Program-made: the position numbers and the translations under genes | From: Lutjanus erythropterus | Taxonomy: Eukaryota > Chordata > Actinopteri > Lutjaniformes > Lutjanidae | Length of the DNA: 64,000 nt | Assembly (NCBI GenBank): GCA_020091685.1 | Contig: CM034610.1 | Coordinates: 25,332,094-25,396,093, forward strand | Reading direction: 5' to 3' | Part shown: positions 1-13,215 of the stretch, piece by piece | How the letters are laid out: each line of letters begins with the position of its first letter | Position numbering within the stretch: the stretch's first letter is position 1 | The notes under the pieces: generated by a model | Told to the model about the DNA's origin: nothing | What the model saw: the letters and a program-made list of their open reading frames with translations, nothing else | The model's database searches: none

Positions 1-3000
1 CAATGTTAAAATGGCTTTCAGGCAGCGTCTCATACAACCACAAAAGGGCATCTTGGACATTAGTCGGTATATGACAAGTCGGGATGAGACTGGCCAGCAG
101 GTAGAGTGCACTCAGTGCACTGTGGCTGATTTAGCTAATCTAGAGATAACATGCAGTTTTTTCCCCCATTGAGCAGTCAGTTGGTTGAAGAGTGGTAGAA
201 TTTCAGCCCTAAAACTCACTCACAAAATGTAGCATGATGGTTTCTTTCTTGTGACTTCAGAATGAATGTTTTGGCAATTCTTTCCGTTTTCAGCAGGACT
301 TTTGGGACTCTGTTATTGATATAAATGACTAAAGCCTTTTGACTACGCAACAAAAAATGCAAACTTAATAACAGCGATTTCATGCAGAGGCTCTGGCTTC
401 AGGCCCACTGAACCCTAGGGCCCCTGGGCCTGGTAGGCCTGTTGGGTAGTTGTAAAGCAAGTTGTGTGTTTGAGTTTGGTCTTAGACACACACTCTCCTG
501 CTCCTCTGCTTTGACATTCATTTAGGCTGAATTTAAATCATATTCACAACAAAGTGGAGCAACTTAATGAATCACAACAGCACAGCGAGCTGCACTGAGC
601 CATATGAGAGCGCAGACATCTGCTCAGCTGTAAAGTTGGCGGACATCTTCATTAGCATCAGCCTCGGTGTGAGCTAACATAAAAATGCATGCATATTCCA
701 AAGCATACACGCACACAGACACACACGTCTCGTGTGAGAGAGCCTGTCAAGTGTTTCTCTCCAGCGCTGCGCTGAGACAGCCGGGGTCTACCACAGGAAG
801 TGGAGGGTTCTGATATCCTGCCAAAGTAAAACAATGGAGAACCGCTTGCATCCAAACCACAACACACACATTTACTGTATATACGTACACATGCAGGCAT
901 ACACAGCAGGAGAGAGGATGATATGCTGCGAAGAGACCAAAAATATTCTTTGCAGGGGAGACTAGTGTCAACAATAATCCAGATTTCAACAGTCACAGGG
1001 TTCTACTTTAGTTCAGCTGAACATTTCACTTCTAAACTAAGTACAATGAGAAAGGCATGTGATCACACGTCTCTTTCTGCCTAAAAAGTATACAGAATAA
1101 TCATGTATTAATTTCATTTCTTACTACAAAATCCATTAAAAGTAAATCTGATGTAATGTTATCTGTTTTGGCTGGCAGCCCATCTGGGTTCAGCTATTCA
1201 GACTTTTGTTTTGACAAATTACAGTTGAAAAGAGAGAAGTGGTGATGGAAACACAGCAGGGCTGCAAAAGCACAGATACAGAAAAACAAAAATACACCAG
1301 TAATACAGCAGGGACGGCTGCGGCTCAAAAAGGTAGAGCGCAACGCTGAACCCCGGGTTGCTCTCCAGGCCATTACACTCCTAACTGCAGGACCCAAGCC
1401 TGGATAAAGGAGGAGAGTGAGAGGGCATCTGGTGTAAAAAGCTTTCAAATATCAAATCATATCAAATCAAATCAAATATGCGGATCATAAAATTGGCCAC
1501 GTGGGCAGGGCCTGGTTTGCCAGCGAGACAGCCACAGGAAGAAAAACACACCAGTAACACACCAGCAGCCAGATACAGTTACTTCTCCATTACAGCCCCT
1601 GAAAATGTAGTTTCAAGTAAGTATTTCTTTATAACATTAAATATAATAAATGTACAAAACTTAAGTTTAGGTCTGAAATAAAAACAGCTTAGCATTCGAG
1701 CTGCAACAGTTTGAAAATGAATTTGCAACCATTTTCAAACTCTGTAAAATCAAAAAAGTTTTGAGAAAACTCAAAATTTCAAGGCAACATACAACATACT
1801 ACTACAAATTTTGAAAGACAATTTTAAACTTGAAAATTAAAGTTTATCTAAAGAAGAAAAGTGAATTATCTCAACAAAAGATTATAAGTCGACAAAACTT
1901 TGTTTAGCTCATTTTTAAAAGTTTGAGCTATTTTTCAGCAAAAATGCCAAACATTCTTTGCTTCCATCTTCTCAAATGTTAGAATTTGCTGATTTTCTCT
2001 GTCGTAGAATCAGTATTTTTTGGTTTTGGACTGTTGGTGAGACGGAACAACAAATCTAATTAAATGATTTTTGGACTTGTGACATGGTCATACTACACAA
2101 AGAAAAACAAGACCACGTTTTCCTGTAAAAACCCATATATCCTTGTACATGTACCTTCATATTAGCCATCTAGCTCACGTTGACACCCGTCCGTGCATGA
2201 AAACAAATGCAGGAGCAAATTTAAAGAAGCATGTGGTGCATGCAAACACTATTCAGGCCATGCTGCTCAATGCTTCAGCCTTGTGGTCATTCTAAAGCAG
2301 TACAAAAAGGAGGGCTGAGGCCTGTTTGTCACTGGCTGTTTTACGTGCAGTGACAGGCCAAAAGGACAATCCTGTCAAGTCTTTAGCAATATTACTTTGA
2401 GGGAGGACAAACTGCACCAGTTACGAGGGCTCCCAGTAGTGGGAGATACTGTTATGGACCTTTGTTGTTTGTGAGTCAGTGGGGACGGCGGGAATGATGC
2501 AGGTGTGCTGAGAGGAAACGTAGAAAGGAGACTGAATGAGGGAGGGACGGCCAAGCTGGCAGTTTCACAAGCTGTTAACTGCGTTTAGGACAATGCTCAT
2601 ATCAGCTTTGATTTAATGTGTGTGTGTCCTACTCTTTTACAAGCAAGAAGGCTAAAAAAAAAGAACAGCCAGCCAACATGAGAGCAAAGAAACTGATGTA
2701 CTGTGTGGGTAGCAGACACTTCTGAATGTTTCCAATGCCTACTGCCTGCTGAATAGTCCAATAATATAAAGCAAAAACTGAATTTAAAACACACTACAAG
2801 CTGGACATTTTGTACAGACTAATTTTACATTCCAATTCTTTATACTCGAGTCTGTTTATTAGATAATGTGTGAAATAAACACCTGCATTCTGGTACATTT
2901 GCTCAGTTCACCAAGTAAATAAAGGAATGATTAGTTTATAATGAGAAAACGAAAAGACAAGCAGGGGGAATAACTAATATTTTATCATGAGGCCCAAGCA

Positions 3001-5279
3001 ATTTTAGCTTTAATTTTTAGTAGAGCGTAGATCCCAGCCAGGCAACAGATGGTGAAGCACCCACTGCAATGCCACCACAACTGCCAGATGCAACCAGCGG
3101 TGATTTGAAAAGTTACACCAATGTTAACTTGACCTCCATGTGCATTATCCCGACCTGAAACAAGACTTTGCACTGAAGCAGTTGTTGATCACTTGCAACA
3201 ACAATCGGTCGGTTAAGAACAGTTATTGCGTAACTTTGTCACCAGTAGCGTAAGAATTCTTGAGTTACGTTCAATGCCTTGGACCATGAAAAGATGAAGG
3301 CATGAAAGTAATTTTAAAAAAAAAAAGAGGTTTTTCCAAAATTCTCAATCACAGATGTCCTTCAGCATACAGTCATTGATGTGCACAAAAAAATGAGTCT
3401 GATCAGTCCAGCAGTGCTCAAGATTAGCTCTGCACAAGACGCAGGTCCGCTGATGACTTACGCACGCATACACTCACGTATGCACACACGTAGGGATAAT
3501 GACTCATGATTTAACACTCGCTATTTGTGGTCTGGTCCTAAATGGTGCAACAAATTGAAGATTTCATGTCAAATATGTATATGTGGATCATACTGTGCCT
3601 TTTTAACAGCCAGTACACGCAACCATATAGTGTAGGTTATGCGGCATTTTGGCTTATTTGCATGTGTCCTCAATAAAAATACAAGGTGAGCCGGTACATG
3701 CACTAACAGTACCTCCAATTTGGGCCAAATACCTCTTTAAAGTGGCAAAAGACCCAAGTCAGGGCATAAACAAAGAGTATTTAATATCTGAGATAATAGC
3801 ACTGCAAATAATTTAGATTAATCTTTGTTGTTGCAGCCGAGGCTCATTTGTTCTTTCTGCATATTGGTTTACATGCCGAGAGCAAACTGTAAATCAGTGG
3901 CATCTTCCAATTTGCCAAGCAACAGCGGATGCAATAAAAGAAGAAATATTCCTATATCCCAGTCATGCCCAAAGCACTACAGGGGTATCTCTATTTGTTC
4001 TGTTGTTACATAACTGTTGATTATCCGGTGGCTACGACAAATCCCAGTGAAAGTCTTTTTTTAGCTCATACTACTGCTGTTCCTTTTTTTTTTTTACCTC
4101 ACCTGTGTTCCCAGATACAATATGACCTGCATTACACAACATGCCTGATGGGCTTACACTGGCTCATTTCAGTGTTTTCATACTAAAATTAAAGACTGCT
4201 AATATTGTAAGCTAATATGTATAACATTTTAATAGAAAATTAGTGATAAAAAAAAGATCCCAAAAATTAAGTCCAATAAGATTACGCCATAAAATTCCAA
4301 CAAGGATTCTTTATTCCTGAAATGTAACAGCCAACCTCAGGGTGGTAAATTGATTTCTAATTTCTTTATTAATCAGTCAGTTAATATAAATGTGAATTCA
4401 AGGCATTAAATCTATGGTTAAAACAAGTTCAATATTAATCTTTCAGGACAAAACTGGAGAGAAATAAAATATTCTTTTTCTTTTACACATCTTGTTAAAC
4501 CTTGATCGACTTGTAATAAAGCTCAAACCTCACTATGCTTTCTTGAATTTAGTCAAATTAATTTTATTAACTTGTTTGAGCTTTGTATTATTTAAATATA
4601 GACCTTTTAAAGATAATATTATACAAAAAAAATTGATTGAAATTTGATTGTTTTGGCCTCATGGGGGCTGGTGCAACAAATTCAGAACACAACATTTACA
4701 ATCCCCAACTCACAACAGGCAAATTCTGCAAATAGGGTCATCATGGGAGTTGTTATCTTCACTTTTAATCAACCACCATAGCTGAAAATATCTACCTGAC
4801 AGACTCAGGCAGAAATCAAGCTCAGGGATGAGGTAATATTAAAGTTTTATTGAAGTTACACGACTGACTCACTCCCTGACGTACAGCAACCCACAACTAG
4901 CAAGCAACAGCTAACTGAAAACACACCGTTACTTTGAGTAAATTTCAGATTTATTTTGTTTGGCAATTGTTGGAAACATTCAGGGTAACACAAGTGTACA
5001 ACTTAACAAAGTTTATACACTTGGCAAACAGTTGCTTATTTATACATCCAGCAGTTATGGAGCATTTGGAGTTGTGTTTTAGCTTTAGCTTTATTAGGGA
5101 AAATATCCGGCTCTTTAACTGCTAAACGTTCCAGTATGTAAAAAATGTCTATTTATATTAAAAGAAAATATCAGCAGTTATATCATTATCAGATTTTTAA
5201 AAATCAATACAGATTCTAACCTCAAAATAACAATATTTGTTTGGCTTTAAGCTAGTATCTCTAATGTTTTAAACTGATA
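1..5279. other. Intronic DNA without recognised genes
   Basis: No coding exon was recognised. A GC-rich patch at about 385-450 (GGGCCCCTGGGCCTGGTAGGCCT) stands out from its AT-rich surroundings. Positions 3440-3495 hold an imprecise CACGCA/ACTCACG repeat. Positions 5040-5130 contain GCTTTAGCTTTATTAGGG and GGCTCTTTAACTGCTAAACG, phrases I associate with dispersed fish repeats but cannot assign. Poly-A/T runs are frequent. Confidence 0.5.
1925..2090 (+). repeat. Fragment of the CTGCAACGATTA element family
   Basis: The interior phrases AGCAAAAATGCCAAACATT, CTTCCATCTTCTCAAATGTTAGAATTTGCTG and TTTTGGACTGTTGGT match the middle of the family seen at 13500-13845. Both ends are missing, so this is an old internal fragment. 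Confidence 0.5.
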
Positions 5280-5606
5280 CATCTTCTTAGTATTTCTGTT
5301 TTTTAGCTTTCCTATTTTATCTTATTTATTCTATTTTTTATTTTGTTTTAAAATATTTTCAGTAGATTTTATTTTCCAGTTATACATTCTATGCCTTCCA
5401 CTTTAATCCTTATTTTTATTTTCCTTTTACTAGTTTGTTTTATATTTCATCTTATTTTACATTAATTATAGCATTCCATTTCTGTTTTTACATTAATTTT
5501 ATGTCTTTTTGTGGCAGTTGGTGCATGTGATTTCTTTGTTTTAAAGCACCTTGGGCTGCATTTTATATATCAAAGGTGATATATGATGATGATTATTATT
5601 ATTAGT
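5280..5606 (+). repeat. Probable LINE 3'-tail remnant
   Basis: A T-rich stretch ends in TTTTAAAGCACCTTGGGCTGCATTTTATATATCAAAGGTGATATATGATG followed by TTATTATTATTAG. This resembles the shared 3' tail of L2-like or related fish LINEs and SINEs (AAGCACTTTG...GGTGCTATATAAATAA). No reverse transcriptase remnant is visible upstream, so only the tail is present. The subfamily cannot be told. Confidence 0.5.
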
Positions 5607-5934
5607 AGTATATAATTGTTCTTATTATTATCATTATCATCATTTTTATTGGCAATAATAACAAATAACAGTAATAATAATGATATTACTACTATATTTC
5701 CCCTTGTTCTGTGCTGCTTCTTTTTTCCCTTGTGTTTACGTGTCAAATTGAATTTTTCCCCTGCAGGGCGTCAATAACGGTACATCTTATCTTCAGTATA
5801 CAGTACACCTGTATCGTGGTGTACTTGCCCCAAGAATGACCTGTGATCCTCTCCAACATAAAAAAAAGGAAAAAGAAAAGAACTACAGTGTTTCCTTGGC
5901 TTAAAATAACGCTTTATCTCCACCCACCCTCCAG
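5607..5934. other. AT-rich intronic DNA with TTA-rich simple sequence
   Basis: Positions 5607-5700 are imperfect ATT/ATC repeats that continue the tail of the preceding LINE remnant. Positions 5701-5934 are non-repetitive and ordinary. Confidence 0.5.
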
Positions 5935-6017
5935 AAAAGCCCGGAGCCGATGACCCTGGCCGTCGAGGTATACGTGGAGGACAGCAAACAGCACGGTGGC
6001 GGCGCTGGGCCAGAGAG
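5935..6017 (+). other. GC-rich exon-like island, unassigned
   Basis: A short CpG-containing island in AT-rich DNA. On the plus strand it is bounded by CACCCACCCTCCAG and AGAG|GTGACG, which could act as splice sites, and one frame reads PEPMTLAVEVYVEDSKQHG. The minus strand is also open, reading TVLFAVLHVYLDGQGHRLRAF. I recognise neither protein. It could be an exon of an unknown transcript, a remnant of a processed copy, or chance. The plus orientation would oppose tanc2. Confidence 0.2.
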
Positions 6018-6079
6018 GTGACGCATATGTGAGTGGCTGAGTGCGTCAGGCGCTGGCTGACAGCACCACGACTCAGCAG

Positions 6080-6320
6080 TGTCCTGGATGGATGGAGGTG
6101 TTATGATGGAGGATGCAGGGAGAGAGTGTGTGCGTGAAGCAGAGAGAGCGAGAGAAAAAAAAAAAAAAACGAGAGAAAGAAAAGAGTGATGTGCCCTGAC
6201 TCCTACACTGCCATCCGATGCTGAGAAAAGCTGTGTCGCAGCACTGAGTGGGTGGGCTTCGTTTAAAAATAAAATAAAAATAAAAGCTAGTGAAGAAGAG
6301 TCTGGGAAAAAAAAAAGAGA
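6080..6320. repeat. Purine-rich simple sequence
   Basis: A long AG/A-rich run on the plus strand (GAGAGAGCGAGAGAAAA..., AAAAAAAAAAGAGAGAGAGG) with G/T admixture. Its reverse complement gives an artificial Phe/Ser-rich frame, which is not a gene. Confidence 0.6.
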
Positions 6321-9300
6321 GAGGCCGCATCATCTCCTACCTTCAGTCTGACACACCACTGGGGTTACATCACAGAGCAGAGAAGTGAAAAGCATGCAGC
6401 AAAAATAACCAAACGGAAATGGAAGTGTTATAGGGATTTTGCTTTGGCTGCCTCGAGACTGGGAGAGAAAGAGAAGAGGATGAGCAGAGAAATAAAAAGC
6501 TGGTATGGCTCCTGGTCTGCCTCCAGGCTCTGCGACGAAGAATGATGCTTTTGTTTCTATACATTTTTAATCTTTGACAATCACACGCAGAGGGACCACA
6601 AAAAATGTGAAAGGCAGACATCCCACCTGTACCAGCTCTCTCCTCATTTCCCCCACTCACATGGCATCTCCAGCACCTCCCAGGTTTTCTTTTTGCTTTC
6701 TTTGAACATACATAGAATAAATCAATGTGTCTACTATTTTTCTCATCAATCATTTAAGAGTTTTGTTCAGTCCAAAACACAAAGATATTCAATCTACCAC
6801 TGCGCTACATAAAACACAGAAAAGTTCAGTTGAGAGGAATCAGCAAATGTTTTTTTTTCTTCAAGAATGACTTAAAATCTGAATAAATTATCAGTTATCT
6901 GTTAGACAAACCCTTCACTAGACCGACAATTGTCCAATCATAACTTCAGAAACTGTTACTTGGCCCGGCAGGCCTGTCGAGCTTTGAACTAAAGTGACTC
7001 AGCAAGTAAAGATTTTAGAGGCGGGTGTCTCTCTTTTTTTTTTTTCTGGCCTTTCCAAAACTGAAGACAGGAAGAAAAAAAAATCAAGAGGGGAATTTAA
7101 TAACTGTGTAAAACGCAAATATAACTTTATATCTTAAAAGAAATTGGGCCACAGGGGTGGAGAGGTGGGGGAGGGCTGGAGTAACTTTATGATCAAAGGA
7201 TGGAAGATGGAAGTTAGAACTGAAAGTGAATTGAATTCTGTTAAAATCCATAAGAACACACCAGTGTTCTTTTTTTTGGGTCTTATTCAGAGTATATGAC
7301 TATATGTAGCATTTATTTGTACTTATTTTACTTAATTTTGGTTGTTTCACTTTATTTCACATCAATGTGTCAGTTGAAAGCAAACAGATGAGCTGTAAAT
7401 TCAAATTCTGTTACAGCAGTTTCATATGAGTTGTTACCTCCAAAATGAATGAAAAAGCAAAAAACAATAAGAAAAACAAAAAACAAAAAACCACAAAACA
7501 ACTAAAAACAGCAAAAGAAATGAATTCAACAACAACATAAGCCGCAAATATTAGCAGGTCCAGCTAATTAGCTTACAACCTTCGATAGCAACATCGTTAC
7601 TCCTAAAACAAAGCAGCATGTCATTAACTAGAAACATTAGTTTGCCAGGTTTGCGTTGTGATTGGCTACTACTACTGTATTCTGATTGGCTGGTACTCGT
7701 TGCCTCAACCACGCGTGCTTGTGACTGACAGAAAGCTGTTGCTTACTTTGTGAAAGTCTCTATTTTAACCATAAATCATGATCTTTTCTTAAAACTACTC
7801 AAGCAGCAAAGTGACACGCGAACACTTCTCTTAAGTTTTCAACTCACACTTAATACAACATTGCCTGAGACACTGTATTCCATCACCAAACACTTATTTG
7901 GAGGTCTCGATTTGGTGCTTTTCAAAACTGAAGACAGCTAACTAGCACTAGCTGCACGTCACTTCTCAACTCTGTAGGACTGCTTATAAGTAAAAGAAGA
8001 AGTAGAATTTGTTTCCATGCTATGTGTGGACAACACGTCTGCTGTGGAGGAGCTTTTTGGTTGTTCTGTTGCTTTGTTCCAGTTAATCCACACGTCTCGG
8101 TCTGCGGCGCACGAGCAGCATCACCTCCCATTCCCTCTGACCTCTGGCTGTCTACAGTGAGAGGAGGGGCGTCTGCGACTCCTGCTAAGGTTGCAGATGC
8201 CTCTCTCTGCAGCGCCAAAGAGTGTTTAATGAGAAAAGGTTGGGATCGTGATAAATTCACACAGGGAGGCTGAAGAACAGAGCGCCTGCTGCAGTCAGTG
8301 CTTGTTCATAATGGAGGAAGATATTTACTGCCTTTCAAATTACTGCCTCAGTGAATGACAGACTGAGCTATTACCATACAGCAGCTTAAAGAGGAATGCT
8401 GCTAAATTTGATCCTTATTCCTGCTGCTTGGGGGGGGCTCTCTGTGCTGTGGGGATTTGTAAGCTTCACAACAAAACCCTGAAATGTGGAAGGAGAAGTT
8501 TGTACCACACCCTAATCTCGCCTTTGCCAGCTCCACGGAGGATGAACTAATTCTTAGAGGATCATTCAAAGGATATTCAAGGATATTCAGAAATGTTTTC
8601 TTCAAAATTAACAACTCAAAATGCTGAAACGTATGAATGCAATACCAGACTGATAGAAAACACCACTGCTACTCTATAGACTAAATCACTGTGACTGTTA
8701 CTCTTTCATGTTCTTGGACACAAAGTGAACAAAACTGAACAATAATTATTCACATACATTTAGTGCCATTAACATTTAGAAACAAAACAACTTATTCCTG
8801 TCTTTATCCCACCATGTTCCCTGTAGTCCCTTGCCTTATCCTATTAGACGCCCAACCCACAGATTTAACTTATCTCTCTCTTGAACTGTAGGTATAAACT
8901 TCCTGAAAACATGTTTACACTGGTGAAGAAAACAATAAAGCAGAGCAAAACAAAGAGTAATCAATATTTCACACCTTCACATTATAGATTATCTGCAGAG
9001 TATAAGCCTTAAAACATAAATAAATATATATATGAGTGATTGTCCCAGTTTTATGCTGTTCTGAACAATGCATCCTGCAGGATACAGACATTCAGAGTCT
9101 GATTATTAAAGCTGTGAGAATGTTATCCATTATTTCTCAACAAGAACAGAAAAAATAAGCTTTAAAAAACTATTTTCAAAAACAAATCTCCCCAACATAC
9201 AGTTAATATGAAAAAATAACAACAGCTTGCTCGTGGCCGGTTTCCACGTACGCATTCATGTTGGATTTTGACAAATTCTGAGCACATTTTTGATTATTGT

Positions 9301-9330
9301 CATTCATCGCCCTCCCTTCAGTGTTTTTAA
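6321..9330. other. Intronic DNA without recognised genes
   Basis: Ordinary sequence with A- and T-runs (7030-7100, 7440-7500). Positions 8040-8230 are less AT-rich, with open frames on both strands that have no protein-like composition. No element ends or inverted repeats were noticed. Confidence 0.45.
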
Positions 9331-9724
9331 TAGGCCTGGGTGATAGAGCTGAACAACCTATCACAGTTTCATATCAGTCGATATTGATAATTATTGATCA
9401 TGCAGGTTGTGACTAAATACATGTTGTGTAGTCGAGGGAGTGGAAGCGGCTGAGGTGAAAAAATTAGAGAAAATCACAATATTTTTTTTACCAGAAACCT
9501 TGATATTGCAACAATATTGTAGGGATGAGTATTGGTACTTTCACAAAATACTAACTCAGTGAATATTTTTGGTAAATAATTATCAGTAATGTGGATATAA
9601 TAAGAGGAAAATTATATAATTTTACTGCAATGCAGCCTTTAAAACCAGGAAATATCATAATTTGTCACGATATCTACTCTCACTCCACGATATGTTATAA
9701 TACTGATATAAAGCCCAGCTCTAG
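9331..9724 (+). mobile_element. Non-autonomous element with CTGGGTGAT-type inverted ends
   Basis: It starts TAGGCCTGGGTGATAG and ends ATAAAGCCCAGCTCTAG, so the ends are inverted repeats of the CTAG(A/G)GCTGGG type. The interior has the ATCGATAT/ATTGATAAT phrases typical of a very common fish repeat with GGGCTGGGCGATAT ends. An inverted relative lies at 62553-62786; both share TCCTGGTTTTAAAGGCTGCATT(A/G)CAGTAA in opposite orientation. There is no coding capacity. The superfamily is not clear from the sequence. Confidence 0.65.
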
Positions 9725-10535
9725 TTTTTAATCATTATGTTTGGCCAGTTAATGCCCCTCCCCCCACAGCCTCAAGAGACTGTATCCCCAAGCAAACAGG
9801 AGAAAGTGGTCTGAAAGCTTAAAATGTGCATTTTAGATAAATGAGATGTACAGACTTTGAAATAACATCATTAAAACATTAAATATGTTGCTGCCATGTG
9901 ACGCAGAGGTTTTCTGTTGTAAACAAACACTCTGATTGCTTCTGTTGGCAACTCTGCAACAATGACTTGTGGCAAACTTATTGCTCTCTACACCAACACC
10001 AGCAGCTGCTATTATTTTCCCTGTTTACCTCCGCCGTTCACCAGGCAGGAAATACTACGGCTTTAACCGCTTTACTGTCGGAGAAACAGATGTCTGAAAT
10101 GAAAATGGGGCGCCTCAAAATTATACGCCGCGTTAAAATGCAAAGGTGAGTTGACTTGTGTTAAATTTAGCTGGACTGAGGTAATGAAATTCAGACAAAC
10201 AGCCCACGAGGGCAGCGGCGTGTGGAGTGTCACAGACGCAGCTCCAGGCTGTGGATTAGTGTACGGTGCCACATTTAAAGGCTAAATCTCTCTCGTGGAT
10301 TCGTACAGAACTTAATTTAACGTTCTCTGGCCCGTCCGCAGGCTGTATGACTAAAGTAAATCATTCTGTTGAGTGGTCATTTCATCATATTTGTTCTGAA
10401 GAGCCATCGCTTGGAAATGAGTTCTGTTTTGATAGAATTCCACCTAATTGAGGGGTTCTGTGTGCTAGAACCACAGAAAGACTTCCACAGACAAACAGAC
10501 TAAAAAGAACAACAACAAACACATAAATTGAAAAT
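9725..10535. other. Intronic DNA without recognised genes
   Basis: A low-repeat stretch. An open frame at 9898-10149 has unremarkable composition and no recognised domain. No element ends seen. Confidence 0.45.
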
Positions 10536-11251
10536 GCACTCTTAGAAACGAAGCTGAAAGGGTTCTTCAGTTTAGCCCCATAGAACCTTTTTTGGTTCCT
10601 GGTAGAACCTTTCATATATGCTCCACTCTGAACCCTTTCAGAGAGTTCTACATAGAACCCATCATAAAGAGTTATACCTTAAGGTTCTACCCAGAACCCT
10701 CTATGAGAGGTTCTACAGAGAAACCATCTATGGTGTAACTGTTCCTCCCAGAACCCTTTCTGGATGTTCTATTTGGAACCTTTCCAGTTTCTCAGGGTGC
10801 CAACAAGAAGCCACTCAAGGGTTTTACCTAGAACCCACTAAGGGGGTTTTACTGAGAACCTTATTATATTCCAAGGGTTTTATCTAGAACACAGTGAGGG
10901 GGTTCTACGGAGAGCCTTCTTATATTCCAGGGGTTTTATCTGGAACACACTGAAGGGGTTCTACAGAGAAGCCTGTTATATTCAAAGGGCTTTATCTAGA
11001 ACCAACTAATGGGGCTCCACAGAGAACCCTTTTATATCCCAAGAGTTTTATCTAGAACTCAGCCTTGATGAAAGAGTTCATCAAGGATTTCGACAAGACT
11101 TGAAACTCTTTCTTCTAAAAAGGGTTCTTTGGATGAAAATGGTTCTTAATGGAGCCCTTAGTCTTTCAAAGAACCCAACAAGCCCTCTCCTCATAAAGGG
11201 AAGTAAATGGTTCTGGGTAGAACCCTTTTGGAACCCTTATTTCTGAGAGCG
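10536..11251. mobile_element. GGTTCTA/AGAACCC element with terminal inverted repeats and internal tandem units
   Basis: The left end GCACTCTTAGAAACGAAG...AAAGGGTTCTTC is the approximate inverse of the right end GAACCCTTATTTCTGAGAGCG. The interior is a series of GGTTCTA(N)AGAACCC half-palindromes. Within it are four consecutive 56-bp units at 10820-10875, 10876-10931, 10932-10987 and 10988-11043, plus a partial unit to about 11063, each beginning GG(T/C)TTTA(T/C)CT. A collinear half-copy at 48846-49165 shows that this is a dispersed element and not only a local satellite. There is no transposase; the superfamily is unknown to me. Confidence 0.7.
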
Positions 11252-13180
11252 TACACAAAAGGGACTCCAAACAACAGAATGCAATCACCAGTTCATCTAT
11301 TTATATAATGATTTAATGCTCTGTAGCCTTTTATTTGGGCCGGAGCCACAGAGAGCACCTCTCCTTTTGGAACACCAGCTAAATGCCAAACAAACAACAG
11401 ATAAAAAAGCCCAGCGTACATACAGTGTCTCCAGAAAAGCCACGAGCACAAAAACACAACCGTAAAAAGGCTGTTTGATGTTGGATAGAAAAGGGCCGGC
11501 GGCAGACGGGCAAAGTGTCATTTTGTTTTTCTCCTCATTCCAATCTGAGTGCAGAGCTTTCAACCCGCACACAGGGACGAACAATTAGGGAGAGAAGAAG
11601 GAGAAAGAGACGGAGACACAGAAGAGGAGAGGTGGCCATTGACTGTGCCCATAGTAACAGACAGAGCATGGAGGACGGAGAGAGGTGAAATAAAAAAGAC
11701 GACGGAGGCCGTCCTTGCTGCTGCGCCCTCTTTCATGGCGCTCCGTTATTCTTATCCTCCGCTCGCCCAAAGCAACGCAATAATTCATTCTGTTCTCAGT
11801 GTCATTGTGACGATGGGAGAAGGAAAAAAAAAAAAACAGAGTATACCCACACACACCGTCTCAATTGCAATGAAGATGGGCCTACAACTGCAAACAAGCA
11901 CGCCTGAATAATGAAATACACATTAAATATAAAATAGACTGGGGGATTGTGGAGCCTGCAGTGCCACAGCAGACACTAACACTTACACATGGTGGGGAGA
12001 AAGTAGGCTACTGTATGTGGCTGGATGTCTTTTACCATTAACATGACAGATACACCCTATAGTACAGTATGTGTGCTGCTATATTTAGTGTAAAACAAAC
12101 GTACGTGTCCTAACCTGAACCACCGCTGCTGCTGCTTCATTTGCACTGATGTTGTATCAGACTAAACAACTAGAATTTCAGATTTCAGATGATGTATATG
12201 CAAAGATGGACGGATTAAAGAAGAATAGTGAATCTGAATCAAAAATACATACTTTTCGTCTGGTCTGTACTGTGATTTATCCATCTAGATTGTTTTGATG
12301 TGAGTTCAAGAGTTTTGAAGATATTGGCTGAAGAGCTATCTGTCATCTCTCCGATATTTTAAAACTAGACGACTTGGCTTTTGGTGCTCAAAGCACCAGA
12401 AGTTACTTAACTCAAGATAAGAGGAACTACTTTGTCTCTGGTAGAAAGAAAGTAGTTCTGGTAGATCAACTGCAGACAGACAACATCTATAGCAGAGGTC
12501 TGACATCTTTATTCTAATCTTCGATTTAATCTATCTACTAAATTCCACAAGGCATGGCTGCGTTGCGCCTTGCAGCGTCCTCTGTGCTCTATGCTCTGTC
12601 TCAAACACATGCCGAGTCTATTTTTGACAGATGCCGCATCATTTGGCACAGAGCAGATCGAGCAGGCAGGAAGTCAGACACAGAAAAAGTAGAGAGAATC
12701 CAGTAAATTTTCAAAATAAAAGACCCCGCACAGACTCACGATCAGAAAGATAGACAGAAAAGAAACTATTTAATTATATAGTGTGCACAAAGAGCAAGGA
12801 AACAGGACTAAATCAACAAAATGTGAGCAAGTAAACATGATCAGGCGGGCAAAATCCTCCGCTGCAGAAATGCTTCTGAAACGCTGCTGGTAGTGGCTGC
12901 AGATGTGTCGAGGATGGATTAAAACGACGGCGCAGACGTGCCGTGCTTGGTGGAATCGACTGGATGGCTAAATAGCACTACAGGCCAGGGGAAAAACATG
13001 GATTTTTGATTATGGGGTGAACTGTCCCTTTAAATAAATGTCACAGAGGCTCCACTTCAGAGACAAAATAGTGTCAAGTTTACATAAAAAGAACTTTTAA
13101 TTCATCAAAAAGTGTTTGCTGAGTGCAAAGAATTCAACAATGGGTGAGAAAAACAATGTCACAAACTGCAGGATATGGGT

Positions 13181-13184
<4 letters not shown>
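11252..13184. other. Intronic DNA without recognised genes
   Basis: Positions 11585-11700 are purine-rich (GAGAAGAAGGAGAAAGAGACGG). Positions 12991-13033 end in GGGGTGAACTGTCCCTTTAA, the right tip of the TTAA-bounded element seen complete at 36459-36953. The rest shows no repeats or exons that I can name. Confidence 0.45.

Positions 13185-13214
<30 letters not shown>
13185..13214. repeat. (GT)15 microsatellite
   Basis: Uninterrupted GT dinucleotides, 30 bp. Likely length-polymorphic. Confidence 0.95.

Positions 13215-13215
<1 letters not shown>

Noticed and set aside
10618-10887. An 89-codon plus-strand frame as a gene
   Set aside because: It lies inside the GGTTCT element, and its repeated L/R/T-rich residues follow the nucleotide units.
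10820-11063. CRISPR-like array
   Set aside because: The 56-bp units are directly adjacent without unique spacers, and this is eukaryotic intronic DNA; it is a tandem array within a transposon.
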